A program made the translations under genes and the position numbers. 32,564 bases of DNA from Desulfobulbaceae bacterium (GTDB lineage: Bacteria; Desulfobacterota; Desulfobulbia; Desulfobulbales; Desulfobulbaceae). The stretch is from contig WFUT01000105.1 of NCBI GenBank assembly GCA_015484845.1, forward strand, positions 1-32,564, read 5' to 3'. The notes beneath the pieces are model-generated. The model saw nothing but the letters and a program-made list of their open reading frames with translations, was not told the origin of the DNA and made no database searches. Shown here piece by piece: positions 17,951 to 27,998 of this stretch (its first letter is position 1; each line of letters begins with the position of its first letter).

Positions 17951-18900
17951 AAACAAAACAGTATGCACGACAACTGGCCCTGGCCATCCTGGCCGGAACC
18001 ATGGCCGTCACACCGGCCCTGGCCGCCTCCCCGGATGACACCGTGACCGAGCAGCCCGCCTTTACCAGCCCGGTCCAGGCGGAGCGTGCCGCCAACCTGG
18101 CCGAACGGGCGGCCATGCAGACCAGCACTGCCCTGCAGAACTCCCTGCACCAGGTCGATGCGGCGGAACAGCGCATGCAGCAGGCCCTGGCCACGGGGAA
18201 CCAGGCCAGGATCACGGCGGCCCGCAGCGCCCTGGAAAGGGCGCAGCAGCAGTACACGCAGCAGTTGTCAGAGATGACCGGCGTCATGACCGACGACATC
18301 GCGAAGATGCGGGAAAACGGCATGGGCTGGGGCCAGATCGCCGCCGAGCTGGGAGTTCATCCCGGAGAGCTTGGCATGGGGCATGATCGGCGCGGCCGGG
18401 ACCAGGGGATGACGTCACAGAACCGTGGCAGGGCCAGGGGCATGCACCGGGGCATTGATCCCGACGAGATGGCCGAGGCAACGGCCCGCGACATGGAAAC
18501 AGGGTGGTCAGGCGGGCATGGCGCTGGCATGGGATCCGGCATGAGCAACGGCATGCAGGGTGGCGGCCATGGCGGGATGATGGGTGGCGCCGTTGGTATG
18601 TCGGGCCGGGGTGACGGACACGGTGGCGGTCCCTCGGGCAGTGAAGGCGGCGGCCACGGCGGCAGTGGTCCCGGCGGCTCCTCCGGCGGCAGCGGCCATG
18701 GCGGCGCCGGTGGTGGCATGGGTGGCGGCATGGGCGGTGGTAGCTCCAGCGGCGGCCATGGCGGTGGCCATGGCGGCGGAGGCATGGGAGACGGCGGCTC
18801 GGGAGGCCACGGTGGCGGTGGAGCCGGCGGCGGCATGGGTGACGGCGGTTCCGGCGGCCACGGCGGTGGCGGCGGCGGTGGCGGTGGCGGCAGACGGTAG
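17947..18900 (+). CDS. Secreted protein with helical N-terminal domain and long Gly/His/Met-rich low-complexity tail
   Basis: Signal peptide (TPALAA), MRENGMGWGQIAAELGVHPGELGMGH motif, GGHGGGMGDGGSGGHGGG tail; 4-bp overlap (ATGA) with the anti-sigma candidate. Confidence 0.8.
   Translation: MKTKQYARQLALAILAGTMAVTPALAASPDDTVTEQPAFTSPVQAERAANLAERAAMQTSTALQNSLHQVDAAEQRMQQALATGNQARITAARSALERAQQQYTQQLSEMTGVMTDDIAKMRENGMGWGQIAAELGVHPGELGMGHDRRGRDQGMTSQNRGRARGMHRGIDPDEMAEATARDMETGWSGGHGAGMGSGMSNGMQGGGHGGMMGGAVGMSGRGDGHGGGPSGSEGGGHGGSGPGGSSGGSGHGGAGGGMGGGMGGGSSSGGHGGGHGGGGMGDGGSGGHGGGGAGGGMGDGGSGGHGGGGGGGGGGRR
18781..18894 (+). repeat. 51-bp in-frame tandem repeat (GMGDGGSGGHGGGGAGG) within the Gly/His-rich tail
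   Basis: Two adjacent copies starting at 18781 and 18832. Confidence 0.75.
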
Positions 18901-18922
18901 ACTTTTCAGATCAGCCGGCCAC

Positions 18923-18962
18923 AAAAGAGCCCGCGGCGTACTTGCCGCGGGCTCTCTTTTTT
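18923..18962. terminator. Strong rho-independent terminator, potentially bidirectional, between convergent genes
   Basis: AAAA-AGAGCCCGCGGC-gtactt-GCCGCGGGCTCT-CTTTTTT. Confidence 0.92.
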
Positions 18963-18975
18963 CTGTCTGCAGCGT

Positions 18976-20610
18976 TTACGGCGTATCCGGTTTTGCAATG
19001 AAGACCGGTGCCCTGCGATAGGACACCCTGTCGCCGTGGCACATCTTGCAGGTGTGATTCTTTTCGATCGTTCCCGGCCCGCCCTTGAAGAACTGGGTCT
19101 CTCCGCCCGTGGAATCCATGACGTTCTGCAGGTCCGGATTGACCCTGCCGCCGGCTCCCTTGAACTGGAAGTTGAACATGGGCACCTTGTCCACCGTGCC
19201 GGGCGTGGAGGTCAGTTCGCCGTGCCTGAGCATGAGGGGATTGGGTGAGCCATGGACATTATGACAGGCCGTGCAGCTCGGCGATGAATCAGGAGTGCCG
19301 TCCCAGTCGGAATCCCAGACCGGGTCATTGCCGTCCGGTCCCCTGCCCCGCAAGTGACGAAGATGTTCGTTGACGACATTGCCATTGGCATCAACATGGT
19401 CGTCATTACGAAAGTTTGTCTGCAGGGGATACTGGAAGAACTCGCCGTCTCCGTAGGCGTCACCGAGTAACTTGTACCGGTCATGGCACTTGAAGCAGAG
19501 AGCGAAATCGTTGTCAGTCCTCGGATGTTCGCCGTTGTCCTTCCCCACGCGGGGGACCTCCATGGCAGGTACGGTCTCCGAGCCGACCTGCACGTCTTTC
19601 AGCCGATAGCCCACAGTATAGTTGTTCAGGTCGGCCCTGTAGGTCCTGGCGATACCGTCGATGTGCAGGTGCTGCGTATCGTGGCAGTTGTCACAGGTAA
19701 TCTTGTGGCCATTGACAAGGTAGCCATAGCTCAGGTTGCTCCTGACCTGGAACTCCCGCAGCGAATCCACCACCAGCGAGGAGGGACGCAGGAAGACCAG
19801 CTTGACATAGCGAATCGGCATGAACTTGTCGAGCCGGTACTCATTCCACCCTGTTTTGGGACCGACTTCCCAGGATGGCCTGGCGAACATGGTCGAGCGA
19901 CCATAGAGGATCCGGGTCCAGGAGGCCTGGTCCGTGCTCCCGTACACCTCAACCAGTACCTGGGAGTCGAGAACCGTGTACAACCGGATATGGCTGATCG
20001 TCCTGGTCGTGCCGAGATCAAAGACCAGGTCAGATGCGGTGGTGAACGGATTGCCGGTGTCGATGTCGCCATCGATCAGGTTTTCCGCGCCCTGGACATC
20101 GCTCTCCACGACGCCGGCCGGGCTCTCCCAGTCACCGACCAGGGTCTTGCCGGCAACATTTGGCGCGGCAACGCCCCGGACCGTGGAATGGCCGTCATCG
20201 TGGCACCCCAGGCACCACAGCTCCTTGCCGGGCTTGAGGGAGCCGTCGGCGTTGTAGATGCTCGAACCCGAGGAACCGGACGACCAGCCCATCCTGGCAA
20301 AGGGAAACCTGCCGCCACTGCTGCCGGACGAGGTGTCGCCATGGCCGGGCCTGTTGGCCCAGGCGCCGACCACGGGATCATAGACGCCGTCGATGGCGCC
20401 ATCGGGACTGTGACAGGGCTCGCAGGCCTTGGGGCTTGGTCGCATGCCCATGCCACCGGTACCGTGGCAATTGAAACAGGTGAGCTTGAAATCCCCCTTT
20501 TCCCCGCCCAGGTGCACGTTGTGAAAGGTGGTGAACGAGGACGCGCCTGCCCCGGCAGCCATGCCGAGCAGGAACGTGGCCCCTGCCGCCGCAATGAGTA
20601 CTTTTTTCAT
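18976..20610 (-). CDS. Secreted multiheme (7 CxxCH) cytochrome c with an inserted discoidin/F5-8C-like domain
   Basis: CFNCH, CEPCH, CLGCH, CDNCH, CFKCH, CTACH, CKMCH; insert NLIDGDIDTGNPFTTASDLVFDLGTTRTISHIRLYTVLDSQVLVEVYGSTDQASWTRI...YVKLVFLRPSSLVVDSLREFQV. Confidence 0.88.
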   Translation of the reverse strand: MKKVLIAAAGATFLLGMAAGAGASSFTTFHNVHLGGEKGDFKLTCFNCHGTGGMGMRPSPKACEPCHSPDGAIDGVYDPVVGAWANRPGHGDTSSGSSGGRFPFARMGWSSGSSGSSIYNADGSLKPGKELWCLGCHDDGHSTVRGVAAPNVAGKTLVGDWESPAGVVESDVQGAENLIDGDIDTGNPFTTASDLVFDLGTTRTISHIRLYTVLDSQVLVEVYGSTDQASWTRILYGRSTMFARPSWEVGPKTGWNEYRLDKFMPIRYVKLVFLRPSSLVVDSLREFQVRSNLSYGYLVNGHKITCDNCHDTQHLHIDGIARTYRADLNNYTVGYRLKDVQVGSETVPAMEVPRVGKDNGEHPRTDNDFALCFKCHDRYKLLGDAYGDGEFFQYPLQTNFRNDDHVDANGNVVNEHLRHLRGRGPDGNDPVWDSDWDGTPDSSPSCTACHNVHGSPNPLMLRHGELTSTPGTVDKVPMFNFQFKGAGGRVNPDLQNVMDSTGGETQFFKGGPGTIEKNHTCKMCHGDRVSYRRAPVFIAKPDTP

Positions 20611-20642
20611 ATGACCTCCTGAGTCCATTGAAAAATATGGAT

Positions 20643-20664
20643 AACGGCCTGACGACAGGCCGTT
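20643..20664. terminator. Hairpin AACGGCCTG-acga-CAGGCCGTT followed by TT, between the response regulator and cytochrome genes
   Basis: Perfect 9-bp stem with 4-nt loop; weak T-run on either strand. Confidence 0.5.
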
Positions 20665-20729
20665 TTGCTAACCTGCGGAAAGGTACCACAATATACAGGA
20701 GGCGGTGCCAGATGGGCAAGGTTATTATT

Positions 20730-22082
<1,353 letters not shown>

Positions 22083-22093
22083 TCCCTGTCCTT

Positions 22094-23854
22094 TTATGTA
22101 GTGCCGTTCGTCATCTTCCTGCGGCCGTCAACCGGCAGGACCACGGTGATGGTGGTGCCCTCGCCCGGCCGCGACTCCACCTCGAAAAAGCCACCGTGCT
22201 GTTCCACTATCTGGTGGCTGACGGCCAGGCCAAGACCGGTTCCCGACTTGCGGGTCGAGAAGAAGGGGTCAAACATCTGCTCCCGCTCTTCCCTGCTCAT
22301 GCCCCTGCCGCTGTCGGCCACGCTGATGCGGACCTCTTCCCTGTCCCGGCGGCAGGAGAGAGTGATCTCCGAGCCGGGGGAGGAGGCGCTGACCGCGTTT
22401 TTCAGGAGGTTCAGGAGCACCTGCAGGAGCAGGTCCGGGTCCGCGCCGACCGGCTCGTCGCACGAGCTTTGCAGCCGCAGCGTGACGGTGTTGCTGGTAA
22501 AGTCATGCTCCAGGAGCCTGGCGGTCTTCTCGAACAGCTCGCCCAGCCGCACCGGCTGCAGTTCCGGCTCCCGGGGACGGGAGAACTGGAGCAGGGCCGA
22601 GATCGAGGCATTGAGCCGGTCCACCTCGCCGATCATCAGCTCGGCATACTCCCGCCCTGCCTCGTCACCGGGCCTGGAGCCGAAGTACTGGGCAAAGCCG
22701 CGCAGCGTGCCCAGGGGATTGCGGATCTCGTGGGCGATTCCCGCCGCCATCCGGCCCAGGGATGCCAGCCGCCGCGACCGTTCGAGTTGCTCTTCCATGG
22801 CCTTGATCTCGCGCAGGTCACGCAGGATCAGGACAGCACCCAGGACCGCATCGTCAGTATCCCGGAGCAGGGAGCTGCTGATCTCCACCGGCACCCGCCT
22901 GCCGTCTTCATGGCAGAACTCGTAGCCCACCGACAGGACCTCCCGGCCCCCGGCAAGGGAGGCAATGGGCCAGTCGGCAAAGAGCTCCTCCAGCCGCCTG
23001 CCCAGCAGCTCCTCCATGGGCCGGCCCATGATGGCCACGGCCCTGGCATTGCAGGAGACGATGCGGCCTTCGGAGTCCAGGGTCACCAGGCCGTCGGGCA
23101 TGGACTCGATGACGTTCCTGGTGTAGAGCTGCATGTTGTGCAGCGTGGTCCGGGTCACCCGCATGCCCTGGTAAAGAAAGAGGAAGTAAAACCCGGCACT
23201 GCCCAGGAGAAAGAGAAGTCCGGCCATGAAGAAGGAGTGACGGATATCCTGCTGCCTGGCCTTGATGAACTCGCCGCTGTGCAGGCCGAGGAAGATGATC
23301 TTGCGGCTCTGCGCCCGGTCGCCGTCCCACCAGGCCATCCCTGACGAGCACTGGCCGTGGCCCATCATGCCGTTCGATGATCCCCGGCCCGGCCCGGCAA
23401 GATGAAACTCCTTGGCTACCTGGAAGATGGGATCCTCGCCCTGCTTTTCGAACATGGTGGTGACCGGTCCGGACGAGGCAAGGATGGTTTTGCAGACCGC
23501 CGGATTCACCAGGGGCAGTGGCCGGCCGGAGCTGGCAATGACCTCCCCCTTTTCGGAGACAATGAGGATGTAGGCGATGCGCTCCGACCTGGCCGTCTCC
23601 CTGACCAGGGTGACGATGGGCGGAGTCTGGCCCATCATCTCGTGCATCATGGTGGTGCGGGCGCCGGCCTCGAAGCTCCGGATGAGCAGCAGTCCCTCGT
23701 CGAGAAGAAAGCTCTCCATGATGTTCTGCTCGCGGGAGAGATTGCGTACCGTGCTCACCACCAGGATGCCGGCAAGCATGAAGGTGGCCAGGAGGATGGC
23801 GAGGCCCAGGCGTGAGAACCTGAAGGGAATGCGTCCGGAAGAAGGTATCTGCAT
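22094..23854 (-). CDS. Two-component sensor histidine kinase with periplasmic sensor and PAS domain (ZraS/HydH-like)
   Basis: Two TM segments flanking a periplasmic domain, PAS, H-box GIAHEIRNPLGTLRGFAQYF, NLLKNAVSA, ADSGRGMS, GTGLGLAVSHQIVEQHGG. Confidence 0.93.
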   Translation of the reverse strand: MQIPSSGRIPFRFSRLGLAILLATFMLAGILVVSTVRNLSREQNIMESFLLDEGLLLIRSFEAGARTTMMHEMMGQTPPIVTLVRETARSERIAYILIVSEKGEVIASSGRPLPLVNPAVCKTILASSGPVTTMFEKQGEDPIFQVAKEFHLAGPGRGSSNGMMGHGQCSSGMAWWDGDRAQSRKIIFLGLHSGEFIKARQQDIRHSFFMAGLLFLLGSAGFYFLFLYQGMRVTRTTLHNMQLYTRNVIESMPDGLVTLDSEGRIVSCNARAVAIMGRPMEELLGRRLEELFADWPIASLAGGREVLSVGYEFCHEDGRRVPVEISSSLLRDTDDAVLGAVLILRDLREIKAMEEQLERSRRLASLGRMAAGIAHEIRNPLGTLRGFAQYFGSRPGDEAGREYAELMIGEVDRLNASISALLQFSRPREPELQPVRLGELFEKTARLLEHDFTSNTVTLRLQSSCDEPVGADPDLLLQVLLNLLKNAVSASSPGSEITLSCRRDREEVRISVADSGRGMSREEREQMFDPFFSTRKSGTGLGLAVSHQIVEQHGGFFEVESRPGEGTTITVVLPVDGRRKMTNGTT

Positions 23855-23893
23855 GGATGAATTTCTGGCACCTGTACCACGGCCGCAGCCGGG

Positions 23894-24109
23894 TTACGGG
23901 AGCACGTGGTGCATCAGCTCCAGTGGGTCTTCAATGCCGGCCAGGCCCAGGTAGGCGGCAACCGACCAGAGCGCGATGGTCACGGTGACCGCGCCGATGG
24001 CCAGGAGCATGGCCAGGGCAAGACGTTCCATCAGGTCGGGCCTGGAACGCTCCCTTTTCCCGGTGGCGGACAGGGCCCTGTTTCGTTTGCTTGTCCGGGT
24101 GGCGATCAT
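23894..24109 (-). CDS. Small single-TM protein (71 aa), first gene of the kinase/regulator operon
   Basis: MIATRTSKRNRALSATGKRERSRPDLMERLALAMLLAIGAVTVTIALWSVAAYLGLAGIEDPLELMHHVLP; TGGAGGGA SD before ATG at 24109. Confidence 0.75.
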   Translation of the reverse strand: MIATRTSKRNRALSATGKRERSRPDLMERLALAMLLAIGAVTVTIALWSVAAYLGLAGIEDPLELMHHVLP

Positions 24110-24188
24110 GATGTTCTCCCTCCAGGATATCCCATTTTCTGTTGCCGTACCAGCATCCTTCATGGATTCTGCCGGGACCGGCCATCAG

Positions 24189-24202
24189 GGACGGATCCGT
24201 CC
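24189..24202. repeat. Perfect 14-bp palindrome GGACGGATCCGTCC in the predicted 5' leader of the kinase/regulator operon
   Basis: Read directly. Confidence 0.6.
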
Positions 24203-24225
24203 GAACCGCCCTGTACCTCCTTTCA

Positions 24226-24241
24226 AGCAATCATCGGGCCA
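24226..24241 (-). promoter_or_regulatory. Sigma-54 -24/-12 promoter TGGCCCGATGATTGCT
   Basis: Differs from TGGCACG-N4-TTGCW at one position, with exact spacing. Confidence 0.78.
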
Positions 24242-24315
24242 CAAAAATCAACATATTGGATTTACATGATTATTATCACCAGGAATGCGCCGGGTGACAA
24301 CAGGAGGGAACGTGC

Positions 24316-24332
24316 TGTCCAGGAATGCGACA
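24316..24332. promoter_or_regulatory. Candidate activator-binding dyad TGTC-N9-GACA (TGTCCAGGAATGCGACA)
   Basis: Shared 17-bp dyad, about 75 bp upstream of the 24226-24241 promoter. Confidence 0.55.
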
Positions 24333-24357
24333 GCCGGGAATCCGGGCAGGAAGCGGT

Positions 24358-25272
24358 CTACATCCCCAGCTCCCGGAGGATGTTTTCGTTTTTGGTCCAC
24401 TTCTTCTTCACCTTGACCCAGAGCCGCAGGCGGACCCGGCAGTCGAGGAGATTCTCGATCTCGGTGGTGGCGCTCCTGCGAATCTCACCGAGCATCCGGC
24501 CGCCCTGGCCGATGATGATCCCCTTCTGCGAGCCCCGCTCGACGATGATGGTGGCGTGGATCTCCACCGGCCTGCCCGCCTCGGCCTCGCGGAAGGAATC
24601 GATCAGTACGGCGGTGGAATAGGGGACCTCCTCCCGGGTGAGGAGGAAGATCTTCTCACGGATGATCTCGGCCACGATGAACCGCTCCGTGGCATCGGTG
24701 GGCAGGTCGGCGGGATAGTACTGCGGCCCCTCGGGGAGCCGCGCCACCACCTCCCGGAGGAGGGCATCCGTGTTGTCACCCTGCAGGGCCGAGATGGGGA
24801 CCACGGCGGCAAAGGGGTGCAGGGAGCGGTACCAGTCGATGAGCGGCAGCAGCTCCTCGGGCCTGAGCAGGTCGATCTTGTTGATGGCCAGGATCGCGGG
24901 GCACTGTACCTTGCCCAGGTATTCCCCGTATTCGCCGCGTTTTTTTTCCAGCCTGCCGGAGGCGCCCACGGTGGCGTCGGCCAGGAACAGGGCCACGTCC
25001 GCCTCGTGCAGGCTCTCCAGGGCGATCCGCACCATCTCCCGGTTGAGCAGTTCCCGCGGCCTGTGCAGGCCCGGGGTGTCGAGCATGATGATCTGGTAAT
25101 CCTGGCCGGTGACAATGCCGGCGATCCGGTTGCGGGTGGTCTGGGGCCGGGGAGTGACAATGGCGATCTTCTGGCCGAGGAAACGGTTGAGCAGGGTCGA
25201 CTTGCCGGCATTGGGCGGCCCGACCATGGCCACCACGCCGGAACGGTGGATCTTTTCACTGGCCTCCGTCAT
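24358..25272 (-). CDS. era: GTPase Era
   Basis: G1 GPPNAGKSTLLN, TTRNRI, DTPGLHRP, NKIDLL; C-terminal KH domain IIVERGSQKGIIIGQGGRMLGEI. Start placed at MTEASEK. Confidence 0.95.
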   Translation of the reverse strand: MTEASEKIHRSGVVAMVGPPNAGKSTLLNRFLGQKIAIVTPRPQTTRNRIAGIVTGQDYQIIMLDTPGLHRPRELLNREMVRIALESLHEADVALFLADATVGASGRLEKKRGEYGEYLGKVQCPAILAINKIDLLRPEELLPLIDWYRSLHPFAAVVPISALQGDNTDALLREVVARLPEGPQYYPADLPTDATERFIVAEIIREKIFLLTREEVPYSTAVLIDSFREAEAGRPVEIHATIIVERGSQKGIIIGQGGRMLGEIRRSATTEIENLLDCRVRLRLWVKVKKKWTKNENILRELGM

Positions 25273-25433
25273 GCCCCTCTCCTCTTTCCTTTCCATCATC
25301 ACCTGATTTTCAATGACAAAGTTGGCCATTGATGCTATCCACTGTAGATTCCGCGGCCTGGACGCCGGACATGACGCAACCGCCGCGGAGCGTAGCTTAC
25401 CATGACAACCAAACTCTGCAATCAATTCCACCG

Positions 25434-27437
25434 ATGATACCACCAGGCAGCCTGATCGAATATATCGAGAGCGGCAGGTTTCTCTGCGCCCTGGTCATGC
25501 AGGATACCGGCAAACGACTGCGCCTGCTCAACCAGAACGGCCGCGAGGTCAATCTGCCCGAATCCAGGGTCCTCATCGCCTCCGGCCAGCGCCATCCCCT
25601 GGACAGCGGCCGCGACGCCCTGCTGGAGATCCTCAGGACCGCGGCGGACAGGAGAAACAGCCTGGCCGGGAGCATCGACCTGGCCGAGGTCTGGGAGCTG
25701 GCCAGCGAAGAGGAGCAGGACGCCTTTCCGGCGGAGTTTCTCGCCGGCCTCCTCTTTGGTGGTGAACTCACCGACGACCAGGTGGCCGCCTTTCTCCGCG
25801 CCGTCTTTGCCGACCGGTTCTATTTCAAGTACAAGAACGGCCTGGTCACGGTCCATACCCCGGAACAGGTGGAACAGCTCCGCCACCAGAGGGAGAAGGA
25901 AAAGGAAAAAGAGGCCATCCTGGAACAGGGCGCCGAGGCCCTGCGCAGGATCATGAACGGCGAGGATATCGACACCGGCCAGTGGCCCGACCGCGACCGC
26001 TGCCTGGCCTGGCTGGAGGAATACGTCCTCTTCGGCAGCGAGGCAACGGAGAGCGATCTCGTCCGGCAACTCCTGAAACGGGCCGGCCTGACCGGGCCCC
26101 ACGACGGCTACCATGTCCTGGTGCAGAGCGGTATATGGGATGCGGACGAGAACATCGCCCTGCGCAGGGCCGAACAGCCGGTGGCCTTTACCGGCGAGTG
26201 CCTGCAGAACGCCGCCGACATCGGGGAGCCGGAGGTGGAGGCCCTCCTGGCCGATACGCGGCGCAAGGACCTGCGCCACCTGGACGTCTTCACCATCGAC
26301 GGCGCCGACACCCGCGACTTCGACGATGCCCTGCACCTGGAACGACTGGACGACGGAACCCTGCGCATCGGCATTCACATCACCGATGTCTCCTCGTTCA
26401 TCTCGCCGCGCGATCCCCTCTTTGCCGAGGCCCAGGAGCGGTGCACCTCGCTCTACTTCCCCGAGGGCCAGGTGCCCATGCTGCCGGAGTCCCTGTCCCA
26501 GGGGGTGTTCAGCCTGATCCAGGGCCGGCCGCGGCCGGTGCTCTCCTTCCTGGTCCGCATGACACCGGAGGGCGAGATCCTGGGCACCAGTCTCACCCCG
26601 GCCGTGGTCACGGTGAAACGGCAGCTCACCTACCAGGCGGTGGACCAGGCCATGGGCACGGACGCCGATCTCACCCTGCTCGATTCCATCTGCGGCATCC
26701 TGCGCCGGAAACGGGCCGAACGGGGGGCGCTCTTTCTCTCCCTGCCCGATGTCAGCATCGACATCAGTGACCGCGATGCGGTCCGGGTCCGGCTCATGCC
26801 GGTGGACACGCCGGCGCGGACCCTGGTCTCGGAGCTGATGATCCTGGCCAACACCATCGCCGCCTCCTACCTGGCCGGCCAGGAGGCGCCGGGCCTGTTC
26901 CGTTCCCAGCCGCCGCCGAAAAAACGGATCATCTCCGGGGTCAGGAACGCGCTCCAGGATATCGCCCGCCAGCGCCGCTTCCTCTCCCGCGGCGAGCTGA
27001 CCGCCCATCCCAAGCCGCACAGCGGCCTGGGCGTGAACTGCTATACCACCGTTACCTCGCCCATCCGCCGCTTCCTGGACCTGGTCATGCAGCACCAGCT
27101 CTCCAGCCTGCTACACGGCCGGGGTATCCTCTTTTCCCTGGGCGAATGCAAGACCTTTGCCGGTATCATCAACCAGAAACTGGGCCGGGCCAACACGGTG
27201 CGCCAGCAACGGCACCGCTACTGGATCCTCAGGTACCTGGAGACTCGGGTCGGCGAGCGGGCCAACGCCCTGGTGGTCAGCCAGGGGCCCAGGCGGATCA
27301 ACCTCCTGCTCACCGACTGCCTCTTTGACATCGACCTGCCGCCCAACCCGGCCTTTCCGGTGGAACCGGGCGACATGGTGCGGGTCAAGATCGCCAGGGT
27401 CAGGCCCCTGGACAACGTGCTGCGGGTGGAATGGTGA
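25434..27437 (+). CDS. RNB-domain exoribonuclease (RNase II/R superfamily)
   Basis: RNB active-site signature [53 protein letters not shown]-terminal S1-like segment. Confidence 0.9.
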   Translation: MIPPGSLIEYIESGRFLCALVMQDTGKRLRLLNQNGREVNLPESRVLIASGQRHPLDSGRDALLEILRTAADRRNSLAGSIDLAEVWELASEEEQDAFPAEFLAGLLFGGELTDDQVAAFLRAVFADRFYFKYKNGLVTVHTPEQVEQLRHQREKEKEKEAILEQGAEALRRIMNGEDIDTGQWPDRDRCLAWLEEYVLFGSEATESDLVRQLLKRAGLTGPHDGYHVLVQSGIWDADENIALRRAEQPVAFTGECLQNAADIGEPEVEALLADTRRKDLRHLDVFTIDGADTRDFDDALHLERLDDGTLRIGIHITDVSSFISPRDPLFAEAQERCTSLYFPEGQVPMLPESLSQGVFSLIQGRPRPVLSFLVRMTPEGEILGTSLTPAVVTVKRQLTYQAVDQAMGTDADLTLLDSICGILRRKRAERGALFLSLPDVSIDISDRDAVRVRLMPVDTPARTLVSELMILANTIAASYLAGQEAPGLFRSQPPPKKRIISGVRNALQDIARQRRFLSRGELTAHPKPHSGLGVNCYTTVTSPIRRFLDLVMQHQLSSLLHGRGILFSLGECKTFAGIINQKLGRANTVRQQRHRYWILRYLETRVGERANALVVSQGPRRINLLLTDCLFDIDLPPNPAFPVEPGDMVRVKIARVRPLDNVLRVEW

Positions 27438-27449
27438 GGGGAAAAAGGG

Positions 27450-27998
27450 TCAGGCGAAGAGATCGGCGTCCCTGAACAGGGGCGCGGCGCTGTCCTTGGC
27501 CGACAGGGAAGGGGCGGTCTCCAGGGGCCAGTCAATGGCAAGATCGGGATCGTTCCAGATAACGGCGCGCTCGTATTCCGGCGCATAGTAGTCCGTGGTC
27601 AGGTACAGGAACTCGGCCGCCTCGGAGAGGACGACAAAGCCGTGCGCAAACCCCTCCGGGATCCACATCTGGCGCCTGTTTTCCGCTGACAGCTGCCGCC
27701 CCACCCAGCGGCCGAAGGTCGGCGAGGAGCGGCGCAGGTCCACGGCCACGTCAAAGACCGTGCCCAGGATCACCCGCACCAGCTTGCCCTGGGGCTGGCG
27801 GATCTGGTAGTGCAGGCCGCGCAGGACATGGCGACCGGAACGGGAGTGGTTCTCCTGGACAAAACGGGTTGACAGGCCGGTCTTCTCCTCCCAGGTCCGC
27901 TGGTTGAAGCTCTCGAAGAAAAAACCGCGTTCATCGCCGAACACCCTGGGCTCGATGACCAGCACGTCCGGGATCTCTGTGGGCCGAACCTCCATCAC
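27450..27998 (-). CDS. rfbC: dTDP-4-dehydrorhamnose 3,5-epimerase
   Basis: [47 protein letters not shown]. Confidence 0.95.
   Translation of the reverse strand: MMEVRPTEIPDVLVIEPRVFGDERGFFFESFNQRTWEEKTGLSTRFVQENHSRSGRHVLRGLHYQIRQPQGKLVRVILGTVFDVAVDLRRSSPTFGRWVGRQLSAENRRQMWIPEGFAHGFVVLSEAAEFLYLTTDYYAPEYERAVIWNDPDLAIDWPLETAPSLSAKDSAAPLFRDADLFA

Noticed and set aside
20680-20720. TGGCACCGCCTCCTGTA on the minus strand as a sigma-54 promoter for the cytochrome gene
   Set aside because: The -12 TG is one base out of the required spacing, and no TRTC-N9-GACA dyad lies upstream.
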